The notes under the pieces: generated by a model | Database searches by the model: none | What the model was told of the DNA's origin: nothing | The model's input: the letters and a program-made list of their open reading frames with translations, nothing else | Source of the DNA: Raineya orbicola | Lineage (GTDB): Bacteria; Bacteroidota; Bacteroidia; Cytophagales; Thermonemataceae | Direction of reading: 5' to 3' | DNA: 64,000 bases | Assembly: GCF_002843425.1 (NCBI RefSeq) | Contig: NZ_NKXO01000001.1 | Coordinates: forward strand, 51,412 to 115,411 | Shown: positions 33,762-42,332 of the stretch, one piece after another | How the letters are laid out: every line of letters begins with the position of its first letter | Position numbering within the stretch: position 1 is the stretch's first letter | Made by a program: the position numbers and the translations under genes

Positions 33762-34562
33762 TTAATGCCAGAGCTTTTGGATAATTTCTTGCATTTCTTC
33801 AAAAATAGCACCAGCCGCTATAATTTCTTTGCCAAAAATAAAGTCTTGGGCTTTCCCGAAAGTGCCTACTTTGCCTCCTGCTTCTTGTACAAGTAGCGAG
33901 CCTGCGGCAACGTCCCAAGGGCTCAAATTAAATTCAAAAAAGCCTTCAAAACGTCCGCAAGCCACATATGCCAAATCTACAGCCGCCGACCCCATTCGTC
34001 GTAAGCCGTGAGAACGCTGCATTAGCTCATTAAGGATTTTTAGGTAGATTTCGTTTTTATCAAACCAATGATAGGGAAATCCTGTGGCAAGCAGAGCTTC
34101 TTTGAGTTGTAAAATAGGTGAAACTTGAATTTTCACGGCATTGCAAAATGCTCCTCCCCCCAAAGTGGCATAGAAACACTCTCTCCGATTTACTTCATAC
34201 ACTACTCCCAAGACCATTTGGTTTTCGTGCATCAAACCTATACTGATAGCAAATACAGGTAAGCCGTGAATAAAATTCGTGGTGCCGTCGAGAGGGTCTA
34301 TAATCCAATGCAGTTGCTTCGTTGAAATTTGATGTGTCGTTTCATTTTCTTCAGTAATAAAACCTGCTTCGGGTAATAACTTGCTCAAAGCCTCCACTAA
34401 GCGATTTTCGGCTTCTCTATCTACATACGAAACCAAATTGTTAAGCCCTTTGTATTCGGTGGCTTTTCTATCAAAACTTTGGCTTTGTTGGGCGATGAAA
34501 AGTCCTACTTTTCGAGCAATATCATTGACTTGCGGGCAAAGTGTTTTCCATTCTTTTACCAT
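33762..34562 (-). CDS. suhB: inositol monophosphatase family protein
   Basis: This 266-residue Mg-dependent phosphatase shows EENETT (metal-binding glutamate), WIIDPLDGTTNFIHGLP and SPWDVAAGSLLVQEAGG, the three IMPase motifs. It would dephosphorylate inositol phosphate or a related sugar phosphate; in other bacteria SuhB also assists rRNA transcription. Its ATG overlaps the FKBP stop (TAATG), so the two are translationally coupled. Confidence 0.93.
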   Translation of the reverse strand: MVKEWKTLCPQVNDIARKVGLFIAQQSQSFDRKATEYKGLNNLVSYVDREAENRLVEALSKLLPEAGFITEENETTHQISTKQLHWIIDPLDGTTNFIHGLPVFAISIGLMHENQMVLGVVYEVNRRECFYATLGGGAFCNAVKIQVSPILQLKEALLATGFPYHWFDKNEIYLKILNELMQRSHGLRRMGSAAVDLAYVACGRFEGFFEFNLSPWDVAAGSLLVQEAGGKVGTFGKAQDFIFGKEIIAAGAIFEEMQEIIQKLWH

Positions 34563-35050
34563 TACTTAATTCCTTTTACGACACCTTGTATAAGCTCTTC
34601 GGCGGTTGCTTCGCGAATATCCAAAATTTTACCCTGATAGTGCAAAGTGCGTCCTGCAAGAGGGTGATTGAAGTCTAAAGTTACAAAATCACCATCAATT
34701 TCGGTAATTACAGCATCTACGGGATAGCCCTCTTCATCTTGTAAAGGTACAATTTCACCGACTTTTAAGTATTCCTGTGGGAAATTACTTTGCAAAAATT
34801 CGCTTATAGGAAACACGACAACGCCTTCTTCGTCATATTCGCCAAAGGCTTCTTGTGGGGGCAATATAAAATCAAAACTATCGCCTACGGCTAATCCAAG
34901 CAGTTTTTCTTCCATTGCGGGCAAAACAAAATGATTTCCGTACAAAAAACCATAAGGCGTAGAAGCGGGGACGTGTTCAATAACCATTTGGTCATCAAGA
35001 GAGGAAATGGTGTAAGTGATAAAAACTACCTTATCTTTGGCTACTTGCAT
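34562..35050 (-). CDS. SlyD-like FKBP-type peptidyl-prolyl isomerase
   Basis: This 162-residue protein has the SlyD layout: an FKBP strand (VFITYTISSLDDQMVI), then EKLLGLAVGDSFDFILPPQEAFGEYDE, an inserted-flap region, and TLDFNHPLAGRTLHY. It lacks the histidine-rich metal-binding tail of E. coli SlyD. The start at 35050 (MQVAKDKVVF) is the family start; an earlier in-frame methionine adds a cysteine-rich 20-residue stretch. It is coupled to suhB downstream. The 185-bp gap upstream of it (35051-35235) holds nothing I can assign. Confidence 0.92.
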   Translation of the reverse strand: MQVAKDKVVFITYTISSLDDQMVIEHVPASTPYGFLYGNHFVLPAMEEKLLGLAVGDSFDFILPPQEAFGEYDEEGVVVFPISEFLQSNFPQEYLKVGEIVPLQDEEGYPVDAVITEIDGDFVTLDFNHPLAGRTLHYQGKILDIREATAEELIQGVVKGIK

Positions 35051-35235
35051 AAAAAGAAAATTTGAACCTAAAATTTTGCCAAATTTACAGCAAAAAACAC
35101 AGAAAGGCAAAAATATGAGTGCTTTTTCAGAAAGTTGGTATTACAAGACAAGATATAGCTAAAAAGAGGGGTAAATTTTCGGCGGTGCAAGACTTTTAAT
35201 GCCTGTTTCTTGTTTCCAGCATCCTGCTTCCAATA

Positions 35236-38200
35236 CTATTGGATAGCTTGTTGTTTTTGTTTTTGGCGTTTGGCTTCCTTTTTCTTTTTACTTTGGAAAA
35301 GTTCCCAAAATGTATTCCCCGAGCGTGAGGTTGAAATACTAACTCCTGTGGAATTAGCGGTAGTATTCATAATATTACTACTACCGAAGGTGCTACGGTT
35401 ATACATTTTAAGTTTGTAGCGACCGTCTTCGGTCATTAGAAATTCTACAATCCATTCGCCTGTGTAGTTAGAGCCTCGTTGTTGGTTATTAAGACGATTA
35501 TCACTAATGATACGCAACCTGCCGTCCATTAGGTTATAGGCAAACCTTGCCCCAAGTACGGTAGAATTATTTTGTCCTGCGGCAATTAGGTCGCCTGCAC
35601 TTATATCAATTTCTAAGTTTTCATCAATTTGTGAAACAATACTGCTGAATTGGTTAGAGAGAAACTCGCCAAGTGTTCTGCCCGAAGCGGCACCTACGTT
35701 ACTATTGTTGGAGGCAGAGGTAAATTGTCCTAAAATTACCAAACTACCTACTTGTCGGTTGAGTTCAAGTTCATTAGTTTCAATATCCGATTTTACCTTA
35801 AACATAGCGGCTTGTAGCGTAGGATTGGCAATTTGCTTTTCAATATCTTTGAAATCAATGTTAAAAGTAACTTTGGGAGCAAGCAAATCGCCCAAGAGAT
35901 GAGCCACTACTGCCACAGGAAAACGCCTTGAAGTTTCAGGATTGATTTCGGTTTGAGGTAAGAAAGCCGTAAAAGAAGTATGGGCGTTGTAAGATGCTTT
36001 TACGTCCATATAGGCTTTATAGACATCGCCTTCAAAGTAAATTTTACTACCGGGTAAAATGTTAAACTTTTTGCTAATCAGATTTTTCATTGTGAAAAGA
36101 TAACTGCCATCGGTGATGAGGTAGTCGCCCCAGATGCCAAAATTTCCTCGTTTATCAATACTCAGTTGCATAAGCCCTTTGCCTACGCCTTGCATTTTAT
36201 CACCTGTTTGTCTATCCAATTGTATTTCAAAATAGGCATCTTCGGTTACATTCAGGTTCATATCCAACTCTAAACCTGTAATTTTTACACTTTTAATTTG
36301 TTTTTGCAAGTGTAGGCTATCTTGCTGATTTTCTTTTTCAAAATTTGTAAATTGATAGTAACTTACTTCACCTACTTCGCTGTATCCATCAAGAGGCAAG
36401 TAAATTTTTGTACCTTTGTTGCTGGTAGCATCAACGCGTATGTAGAGGTCGGTAGGTTCGCCTTGCATAAGTATTTTGCCTGATGCAATGGCATTACCAT
36501 AAAAAAGGGCGTTGGGAGTTTCTTTGATTTGCAAAAGTGTAAATTTGTTGAAATCGCCCTCTAAGTTCAAAAAGAAATGCGAAAAATTATCGTGAGAGAT
36601 GCTCCCGTCAAAAGTTATTTTTTGCTTATCGCGGTCGTAGAAAATGAAGTGATTGAATAAAAATTCATTGTGAGCAATTTCAATTTGGCTATTGGTTTCG
36701 TAAGTTGCTCCCAAGAAATCTACTTTGAGTTTGGCGTTTTGGAATCGTGCAAAGCCTGAAAGTTCAGGTTTATAGATTTTACCTGCAATTGCCAAATCTC
36801 CTGATATAGTACCTTCTAACTTTGAAAATAGTCCTTCGGTAAAAGGCTCTACAATGTTGAGCGGTAGGTTGCGTATTTTAGCCCAAAGGTTCAAATCTTG
36901 GTTTTGGGGTTTGTAGTAGCCTGTAAGAAAAAGCACATAATCTTTTTTGTGGTAAATATCAGTAGCAATTTCTACAATTTTTTGCTCGTTGTTCCAAGTA
37001 GATTTGCCGTGCAAATCACCTATTAAAAACTGATTGATAGCCACTGAATCGGCGGTAAATTGTGAATTGATTTTGATTTGCTCATAGACATCTTGCAGGT
37101 CAATATGAGTGTTTAGTGTGCCTTTCAATTTTTGCTTACTCAAAAGTACGTTGAGAGTAGCAAGCTGAAAATTCTCAATATCAATATTTAGCTTGTCATT
37201 ATTGCTATTGGAGGCAATATTTCCTGTAATTTTGATTTCTTGCTTTTCGTTGTAAAGACCAAATTTTTCAAAGAGTATATTGCCATTTTCAGCGGTGAAA
37301 AGGGTGATTTTACCTTCTTTAAGAAAGTGCCAATCTTTTTCTAAAACTTTCACCAAAGACTCATCAAATTCAATTTCTGTTCTATTGGTATCTAAAGTAA
37401 TATGTCCTTGCAAATCTGCTTCGTTAGTGCTATTTTTTTGTTTGATTTTCGTCCTAAAATCAATAATGCCATCTAACCAAATTGCATTAAAGCTCAACTT
37501 TTCAGTTTCTACACCGCCCATTTTTTGCTCATTAGAATACACATAGAGTTCGGCGGATACATTGTTGTTAGAGCCTTCTTTATAGGCTTCAAAGCGAAAG
37601 CTATTACGTTGAAACTGATTTTTGCCAAAATGTAGCTTTTCAAAAGGTTTTTCAGTTTTGATAGAAAAACGAGTTAGTTCGCCGCCTTGTAGTTCGCCTT
37701 GCAAAGGAATACCCTGCGATATGCGAAAAGTGCTATCAAAAAGATGAGCAATAGGGTTTATATCATTGAGGTTTATTTTGAAATCAATGCTTACTTCCTC
37801 ACTTTTTTCTTTCTTTTTAGCTTCGTAATAGGCTTTTTGCTTGGCTTCTTCGTTTTTGATACCCAAAACTATTTCGTTAGTGAAGATACTTAAATTCTTT
37901 TGCAATTGGGCAAGTGTAAATTTGCCTTTGAGTTCAGCGGAGATATATTGCGAGTAAATATCAATAAAACGATAACCATAAGGATTTTGAGAGGAGCTAA
38001 TCATCAGCGAATCAATAGGCAGGGTTCTGTTTTTGTAATGAATTTTAGCTTCTTTCATCAATACTTCTCCCAAGAAATTATCTAATTTGAGGTTTTCGCT
38101 GTTGATATGTAGAAATCCTTTGAAAATGAGTGGCTCATTCCATAGATGTATCTTGAAAAAGTCTAAATTTTCAATATCAGTAGTAATGCGTAATTCGGGT

Positions 38201-39861
38201 TCAGGCTTGTTGAAGTTCATAGAACCTGTTAGTTCTAAATGAGCATTTTCATCTTGACTATTGATTTTTCCTTCAAAAGATTTATTTTTGAAATGTCCTT
38301 TGAGGTCAATATTGCGATAGGGGTAAGTATTAAACTCAAAAAATTCAACGTGTCCGTCCAAATCAGTATCTAATGTTTGAATGGTAAAGCCTTTGCCTTT
38401 GATGTTGGCATCAAGAGAGAGCATTCCCAAACTTTTTTCTTCCAAGAGCGTACCTATCTGAAAGTTTTGCAAGCGGATAATGCCCTCGTAAGCAGGTACT
38501 TGCTGGTCTTGTTGAATGAAATAAGTATCTAAATCGGCATTTCCCAAATCGGACTGCATTTGGCAATTTGCTTTGAAGTCTGTAAAGTAGCCATCAAAGC
38601 GACCCTGCAAGGCAATATTTCCGAATTTTTGTACAAAATGATTGCTGTTCTCGTCCAGATATTGTTTCAAATCGGGTGCATATATTTGCGTACCTTGCTC
38701 CAATTGCAAAGAAGCGAGTACATTTTGAATGGTTGGTAACCCTTCGGCGGTCAGAGAACCGATAAGTGAAGTATTTTGCCCAATTTTCAAAGCAAAATCC
38801 GTAAAGCTAAAATTGCTTATTGTACCACTGAAATAGCCTTTTATTCTCCAAACATCATCATATTGCATCAGGTCAGGGGCAAAGAGAGCCAAATCGCGTG
38901 TATGTAGCAGGGTATTGTTCAGGTTGGCTTCCAAGCGTATTTTTTCATTGAAATGTGCAAAATCTTTCTTGCTTTCATAATTAAACACAAGGCTATCTCG
39001 TAGTGTAGAATTATTGATTTCTGCGTAAAGGCGATTGAATTGCATGGAATGTTTATTCATCAGAAAGCGAGTAGTAAAATTTTTGATGGTAAGTCCTGAA
39101 ATTTTATCCTCTGCTTTGAAGTGTTCCAAGTCAAAAGCGATAGTATCGGCAACAATAAGCATATTTCTCAGGTAGCCATCTAAATCCGAAAATTTGAAAT
39201 GGGCATAGTCAAAGCCATTACGGATAGAATCCTGACGGCTATCATAGTAAGAGAAACGCATTTTATCCAAAGTAACCTCTTCTATGGCAAATACAGGGGC
39301 TCTTTCACCGGGTTTGCGTTTTTTCTTTTCTTTGGGGGCGGTAAGGCTATCTATGACGGCAATGAACTCATCAATATTAAGCTGTTTAGTTACAGGATTT
39401 ACTATTAAATTCACCTCACCATTCTGTAAAAGAATTTTATCCAAAAAAATATCTTTACCACGCATAAATGTACGCAACTGCAAATCTACTTCTGTTTTTT
39501 CTATATCAATCATCACATTGCCTTGTCTATCAATAATTTGCAAATTTTTGAGATAAACATCTTGATTGATAAGGTTGATACGGAGTTTTTCAATTTTGAC
39601 TTCAAAGCCTGTTATTCGTGAAAAATAGCGAGAGGCTTTTTGGGCTAAAAAGGTTTGCGTGGCAGGAATAGCCAAAAGTGCCAGTAAAAACAAAATTACA
39701 CTAATGGGCATTATTACCCCCCATTTAAAGTATTTCCACGCAATTCTGAAAAACTTTAGAGTAATACGCTTCTTTTGAGCTTTTTTTATTTGCTCAGCAC
39801 TAAACTCGGTCTGTTCTATTGCCGATTTTTGAGGTTCAATATCTTGTTTGATTACGCTCAA
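35236..39861 (-). CDS. tamB: TamB-like translocation/assembly module protein
   Basis: This 1541-residue protein has one N-terminal signal-anchor helix (about 50-75, WGVIMPISVILFLLALLAI), then a long run of beta-strand-rich periplasmic repeats. It ends in the conserved DUF490 domain, with ILPGSKIYFEGDVYKAYMDV, GSLVILGQF and YTGEWIVEF. TamB-type proteins are elongated grooves that carry phospholipids, and in some species assist outer-membrane protein assembly. The annotated start is a TTG at 39861, with no ATG in frame for about 50 codons, so the true start is uncertain. It is divergent from tsaD. Confidence 0.9.
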   Translation of the reverse strand: MSVIKQDIEPQKSAIEQTEFSAEQIKKAQKKRITLKFFRIAWKYFKWGVIMPISVILFLLALLAIPATQTFLAQKASRYFSRITGFEVKIEKLRINLINQDVYLKNLQIIDRQGNVMIDIEKTEVDLQLRTFMRGKDIFLDKILLQNGEVNLIVNPVTKQLNIDEFIAVIDSLTAPKEKKKRKPGERAPVFAIEEVTLDKMRFSYYDSRQDSIRNGFDYAHFKFSDLDGYLRNMLIVADTIAFDLEHFKAEDKISGLTIKNFTTRFLMNKHSMQFNRLYAEINNSTLRDSLVFNYESKKDFAHFNEKIRLEANLNNTLLHTRDLALFAPDLMQYDDVWRIKGYFSGTISNFSFTDFALKIGQNTSLIGSLTAEGLPTIQNVLASLQLEQGTQIYAPDLKQYLDENSNHFVQKFGNIALQGRFDGYFTDFKANCQMQSDLGNADLDTYFIQQDQQVPAYEGIIRLQNFQIGTLLEEKSLGMLSLDANIKGKGFTIQTLDTDLDGHVEFFEFNTYPYRNIDLKGHFKNKSFEGKINSQDENAHLELTGSMNFNKPEPELRITTDIENLDFFKIHLWNEPLIFKGFLHINSENLKLDNFLGEVLMKEAKIHYKNRTLPIDSLMISSSQNPYGYRFIDIYSQYISAELKGKFTLAQLQKNLSIFTNEIVLGIKNEEAKQKAYYEAKKKEKSEEVSIDFKINLNDINPIAHLFDSTFRISQGIPLQGELQGGELTRFSIKTEKPFEKLHFGKNQFQRNSFRFEAYKEGSNNNVSAELYVYSNEQKMGGVETEKLSFNAIWLDGIIDFRTKIKQKNSTNEADLQGHITLDTNRTEIEFDESLVKVLEKDWHFLKEGKITLFTAENGNILFEKFGLYNEKQEIKITGNIASNSNNDKLNIDIENFQLATLNVLLSKQKLKGTLNTHIDLQDVYEQIKINSQFTADSVAINQFLIGDLHGKSTWNNEQKIVEIATDIYHKKDYVLFLTGYYKPQNQDLNLWAKIRNLPLNIVEPFTEGLFSKLEGTISGDLAIAGKIYKPELSGFARFQNAKLKVDFLGATYETNSQIEIAHNEFLFNHFIFYDRDKQKITFDGSISHDNFSHFFLNLEGDFNKFTLLQIKETPNALFYGNAIASGKILMQGEPTDLYIRVDATSNKGTKIYLPLDGYSEVGEVSYYQFTNFEKENQQDSLHLQKQIKSVKITGLELDMNLNVTEDAYFEIQLDRQTGDKMQGVGKGLMQLSIDKRGNFGIWGDYLITDGSYLFTMKNLISKKFNILPGSKIYFEGDVYKAYMDVKASYNAHTSFTAFLPQTEINPETSRRFPVAVVAHLLGDLLAPKVTFNIDFKDIEKQIANPTLQAAMFKVKSDIETNELELNRQVGSLVILGQFTSASNNSNVGAASGRTLGEFLSNQFSSIVSQIDENLEIDISAGDLIAAGQNNSTVLGARFAYNLMDGRLRIISDNRLNNQQRGSNYTGEWIVEFLMTEDGRYKLKMYNRSTFGSSNIMNTTANSTGVSISTSRSGNTFWELFQSKKKKEAKRQKQKQQAIQ

Positions 39862-39874
39862 ATTTATAATTTTG
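39847..39874 (+). promoter_or_regulatory. overlapping divergent -7 boxes between tamB and tsaD
   Basis: The stretch 39859-39874 reads as TAATTTTG on the plus strand (39867-39874, toward tsaD) and TAAATTTG on the minus strand (39859-39866, toward tamB). A plus-strand TTTG is at 39847-39850, only 16 bases away. The minus box overlaps the tamB TTG start. Confidence 0.4.
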
Positions 39875-39950
39875 CATTTATTGCTTTAAGGCTCAAAGGC
39901 TATTTCTCAAGCCTTAACTTCTAATCTTTAACTTTTTTCGTTCAATTTCT

Positions 39951-40955
39951 ATGCCAATACACATTTTAGCGATAGAATCTTCTTGTGATGAAACATCTGC
40001 TTCCGTGGCACAAGATAGCAAAATTCTTTCAAATATCATAGCCAGTCAAGAAATTCACCAAAAATATGGTGGAGTAGTGCCTGAACTTGCTTCGCGTGAG
40101 CATCAAAAAAATATTGTAGCGGTCGTAGAAGCGGCTCTGCAAGAAGCCAAAGTCAGCAAAAACGAATTAAATGCAATTGCTTTCACACGTGGTCCTGGGC
40201 TTTTAGGCTCGCTTTTGGTTGGTGTTTCTTTTGCCAAGGCAATGGCTTTGGCTTTGGATATTCCTCTTATAGAGGTCAATCATATGCAGGCACACGTGCT
40301 TGCTCATTTTATTGATGAGCCTCAACCTACTTTTCCGTTTTTATGCCTTACGGTTAGTGGGGGACACACGCAAATTGTTTGGGTAAAAGACTATCTGCAA
40401 ATGGAGATTTTAGGCGAAACCCAAGATGATGCCGTAGGCGAAGCCTTTGATAAAACTGCTAAACTGCTCGGTTTGCCTTATCCTGGGGGTCCTTTGATTG
40501 ATAAATTTGCGAAAAATGGTAATCCTTTGGCTTTTAGTTTTCCTAAAAGCGAAATGCCTCATTTAGATTTTTCTTTCAGCGGGATAAAAACGGCTATTTT
40601 GTATTTTTTGCAAAGGCAAACTGCTCAAAACCCCAAATTTATTGAGGAAAACTTACCTGATATTTGTGCCAGTGTTCAGCATACACTTGTAGAAATGCTT
40701 TTGGATAAATTGCGAAAAGCCGCTCAAGCAATGAATTGCTCACAAATTGCTATTGCAGGAGGAGTTTCGGCAAATTCGTATTTGCGAAAAAGGTTGCAAG
40801 AAGAAGCAGAGAAAAATAATTGGCAGGTATTTATTCCTGCTTTTCAGTATTGCACGGATAACGCCGCAATGATTGCCATAGCCGCTTATTACAAATATCT
40901 GCAAAAAGATTTTTGCCCGCAAAACGTAGGAGCTTTGGCAAGATGGGAGTTTTAG
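39951..40955 (+). CDS. tsaD: tRNA N6-adenosine threonylcarbamoyltransferase
   Basis: TsaD, with TsaB and TsaE, transfers threonylcarbamoyl to A37 of tRNAs that read ANN codons. The 334-residue ASKHA-fold protein begins ILAIESSCDETSA. It has the metal-binding HMQAH (the HxxxH pair), SGGHTQIVW, the nucleotide-binding GEAFDKTAKLLGL and GGVSANSYLR. The stop codon overlaps that of the cysteine-rich gene on the other strand by four bases, with no terminator between them. Confidence 0.97.
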   Translation: MPIHILAIESSCDETSASVAQDSKILSNIIASQEIHQKYGGVVPELASREHQKNIVAVVEAALQEAKVSKNELNAIAFTRGPGLLGSLLVGVSFAKAMALALDIPLIEVNHMQAHVLAHFIDEPQPTFPFLCLTVSGGHTQIVWVKDYLQMEILGETQDDAVGEAFDKTAKLLGLPYPGGPLIDKFAKNGNPLAFSFPKSEMPHLDFSFSGIKTAILYFLQRQTAQNPKFIEENLPDICASVQHTLVEMLLDKLRKAAQAMNCSQIAIAGGVSANSYLRKRLQEEAEKNNWQVFIPAFQYCTDNAAMIAIAAYYKYLQKDFCPQNVGALARWEF

Positions 40956-41752
40956 TTACCCCCTCCCATCATCTCTTTGGCTTCACGCTCACGCATACGG
41001 CGTTTCTCTTGCTCTACTTTTTTGATTTTTTCAGCTTTGATTTGCTCGGGAGGTTTTTGTCCCGTTCCTTTGCAACGCAAGCAAGGAAGTACCCCCGAAC
41101 CATTACACTTGTGGCAAAGCCCCGAACCTTTGCAAACACGGCACTTGCCGTCAGTACATTCAGGACAACCCTCTAAGTGTTCAAATTTGAGATAGTCGGC
41201 TTTTTCTTTAAGTTTCATTGTGCCATCTGTGCAATAAATACACCTTCTTGCTCCGAACTTCGTATCTTTACAATAAGGACATTTTTCAGAACTTTTACCT
41301 TCTTTTATATCTTTGCAAAAAGGACAGGCAACTGCACCCTTGTACATAGTGCCATCGCAATGAATACATTTCTGATACCCTTTACAAGCGGAACATTTAC
41401 CGCTGTAACAATACAAACCATCGCAGGCTCTATCGTGTTTGTAGCCTTTGCAACGTGGGCAAGTGGAGTCTATTACAATAGATTGCTCTATCATTTGCTC
41501 CAAAGTGAGCATAGATAGAGAGTCGTTTTGAGGTTTGGGAGGTTTGTAGGGTTTTACGATTTTATTTTTTTTGGTTGTATCTTTTTGAACTTTTTGTTCA
41601 GGTTTGGTAGTGGTATTTTTTTGAGAAGTAGGTTTGTTGGAGTTTGTTTTAGGGTCTTTCACATTAGGTTTGCCTTGATTGGGTTTTTGTACTTGCCCCC
41701 AAGCAAATTGAATAAGCAAACAAAAAATAAAAGAATATGTGTAAGTTTTCAT
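40952..41752 (-). CDS. exported cysteine-rich protein with DnaJ-type CxxCxGxG-like repeats
   Basis: This 266-residue protein has a signal peptide (FIFCLLIQFAWGQ) and a Lys/Thr/Pro/Asn-rich linker (about 21-75). The central region (about 97-232) is packed with CxxC pairs: CPRC, CSAC, CIHC, CPFC, CPYC, CIYC, CPEC, CRVC, CHKC and CLRC. Several have the following G-x-G of DnaJ zinc fingers (CKGSG, CNGSG, CKGTG). The end is a charged helix. There is no J domain. It may bind zinc or form disulfides in the periplasm. I do not recognise a named family. Confidence 0.75.
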   Translation of the reverse strand: MKTYTYSFIFCLLIQFAWGQVQKPNQGKPNVKDPKTNSNKPTSQKNTTTKPEQKVQKDTTKKNKIVKPYKPPKPQNDSLSMLTLEQMIEQSIVIDSTCPRCKGYKHDRACDGLYCYSGKCSACKGYQKCIHCDGTMYKGAVACPFCKDIKEGKSSEKCPYCKDTKFGARRCIYCTDGTMKLKEKADYLKFEHLEGCPECTDGKCRVCKGSGLCHKCNGSGVLPCLRCKGTGQKPPEQIKAEKIKKVEQEKRRMREREAKEMMGGGN

Positions 41753-41789
41753 AAATGCAGTTTTGACAAAAATATCAAATTCCCAAGAC

Positions 41790-42224
41790 TTATCCTAATG
41801 CTTTTTTGATTTTTTCGGCGTTTTCAATAACATCAGTTACATCAATACTAAGCCCTGTGATACCAATAATTTGGTTGTGCTCGTCGTAGGTAGGCTGATA
41901 GGCTACTTTCCAATATTTGCCGTCCAGTTTTAGAACATCAACCAAACTTTCACCCCGCAAAGCTCGTCGTATATTTTCAATAGCTTTGGGGTTTTTCTCA
42001 AAAAATTCAAAAGCGTTGCGAGTTTTTAATTTTTTAGCTTGTAAGCCCATAGCTTTCAGGGCGTATTTGCTTGGTAAGATAAAAAAGCCTTTCTTATCAA
42101 TAACAAATGGTACAATGTGTTCGTTGTTGATGATTTGTTTCAAACGAAAGTTTTCTTCCTTGATGCTCAAATGCTCATCAACTAAACGCTCTCCGATTTT
42201 TTCTAATAGTTCAAAATCTTCCAT
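41790..42224 (-). CDS. small PAS-domain protein
   Basis: This 144-residue protein is a short helical start followed by a single PAS fold (about 35-135) ending in the PAC-like GKYWKVAYQPTYDEHNQIIGITGLSIDVTD. No kinase, cyclase or DNA-binding domain is attached, so it probably acts by binding a ligand or another protein. The ATG at 42224 (MEDFELLEK) is preferred; an earlier in-frame methionine adds 17 residues over an AT-rich leader. Confidence 0.78.
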   Translation of the reverse strand: MEDFELLEKIGERLVDEHLSIKEENFRLKQIINNEHIVPFVIDKKGFFILPSKYALKAMGLQAKKLKTRNAFEFFEKNPKAIENIRRALRGESLVDVLKLDGKYWKVAYQPTYDEHNQIIGITGLSIDVTDVIENAEKIKKALG

Positions 42225-42260
42225 AAAAGGTTTTGCGTTGTATTTAACTCTGCAAAATAA

Positions 42261-42296
42261 AAAAAAATACATCAATCAATAAACATTCATTGATGT
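42261..42296 (-). terminator. terminator after the nucleotide-sugar dehydrogenase gene
   Basis: An 8-bp stem (42269-42276 against 42289-42296) with a 12-base loop is followed in the minus direction by a long T-rich run. The stem is short but the T tract is strong. Confidence 0.5.
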
Positions 42297-42332
42297 TTTT
42301 TTGAAAAACACTTTATTCAAGGCTTTTGTTCG

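Noticed and set aside
40952..41752. Cysteine-rich protein as a DnaJ homologue
   Set aside because: There is no J domain or HPD motif and the protein has a signal peptide.
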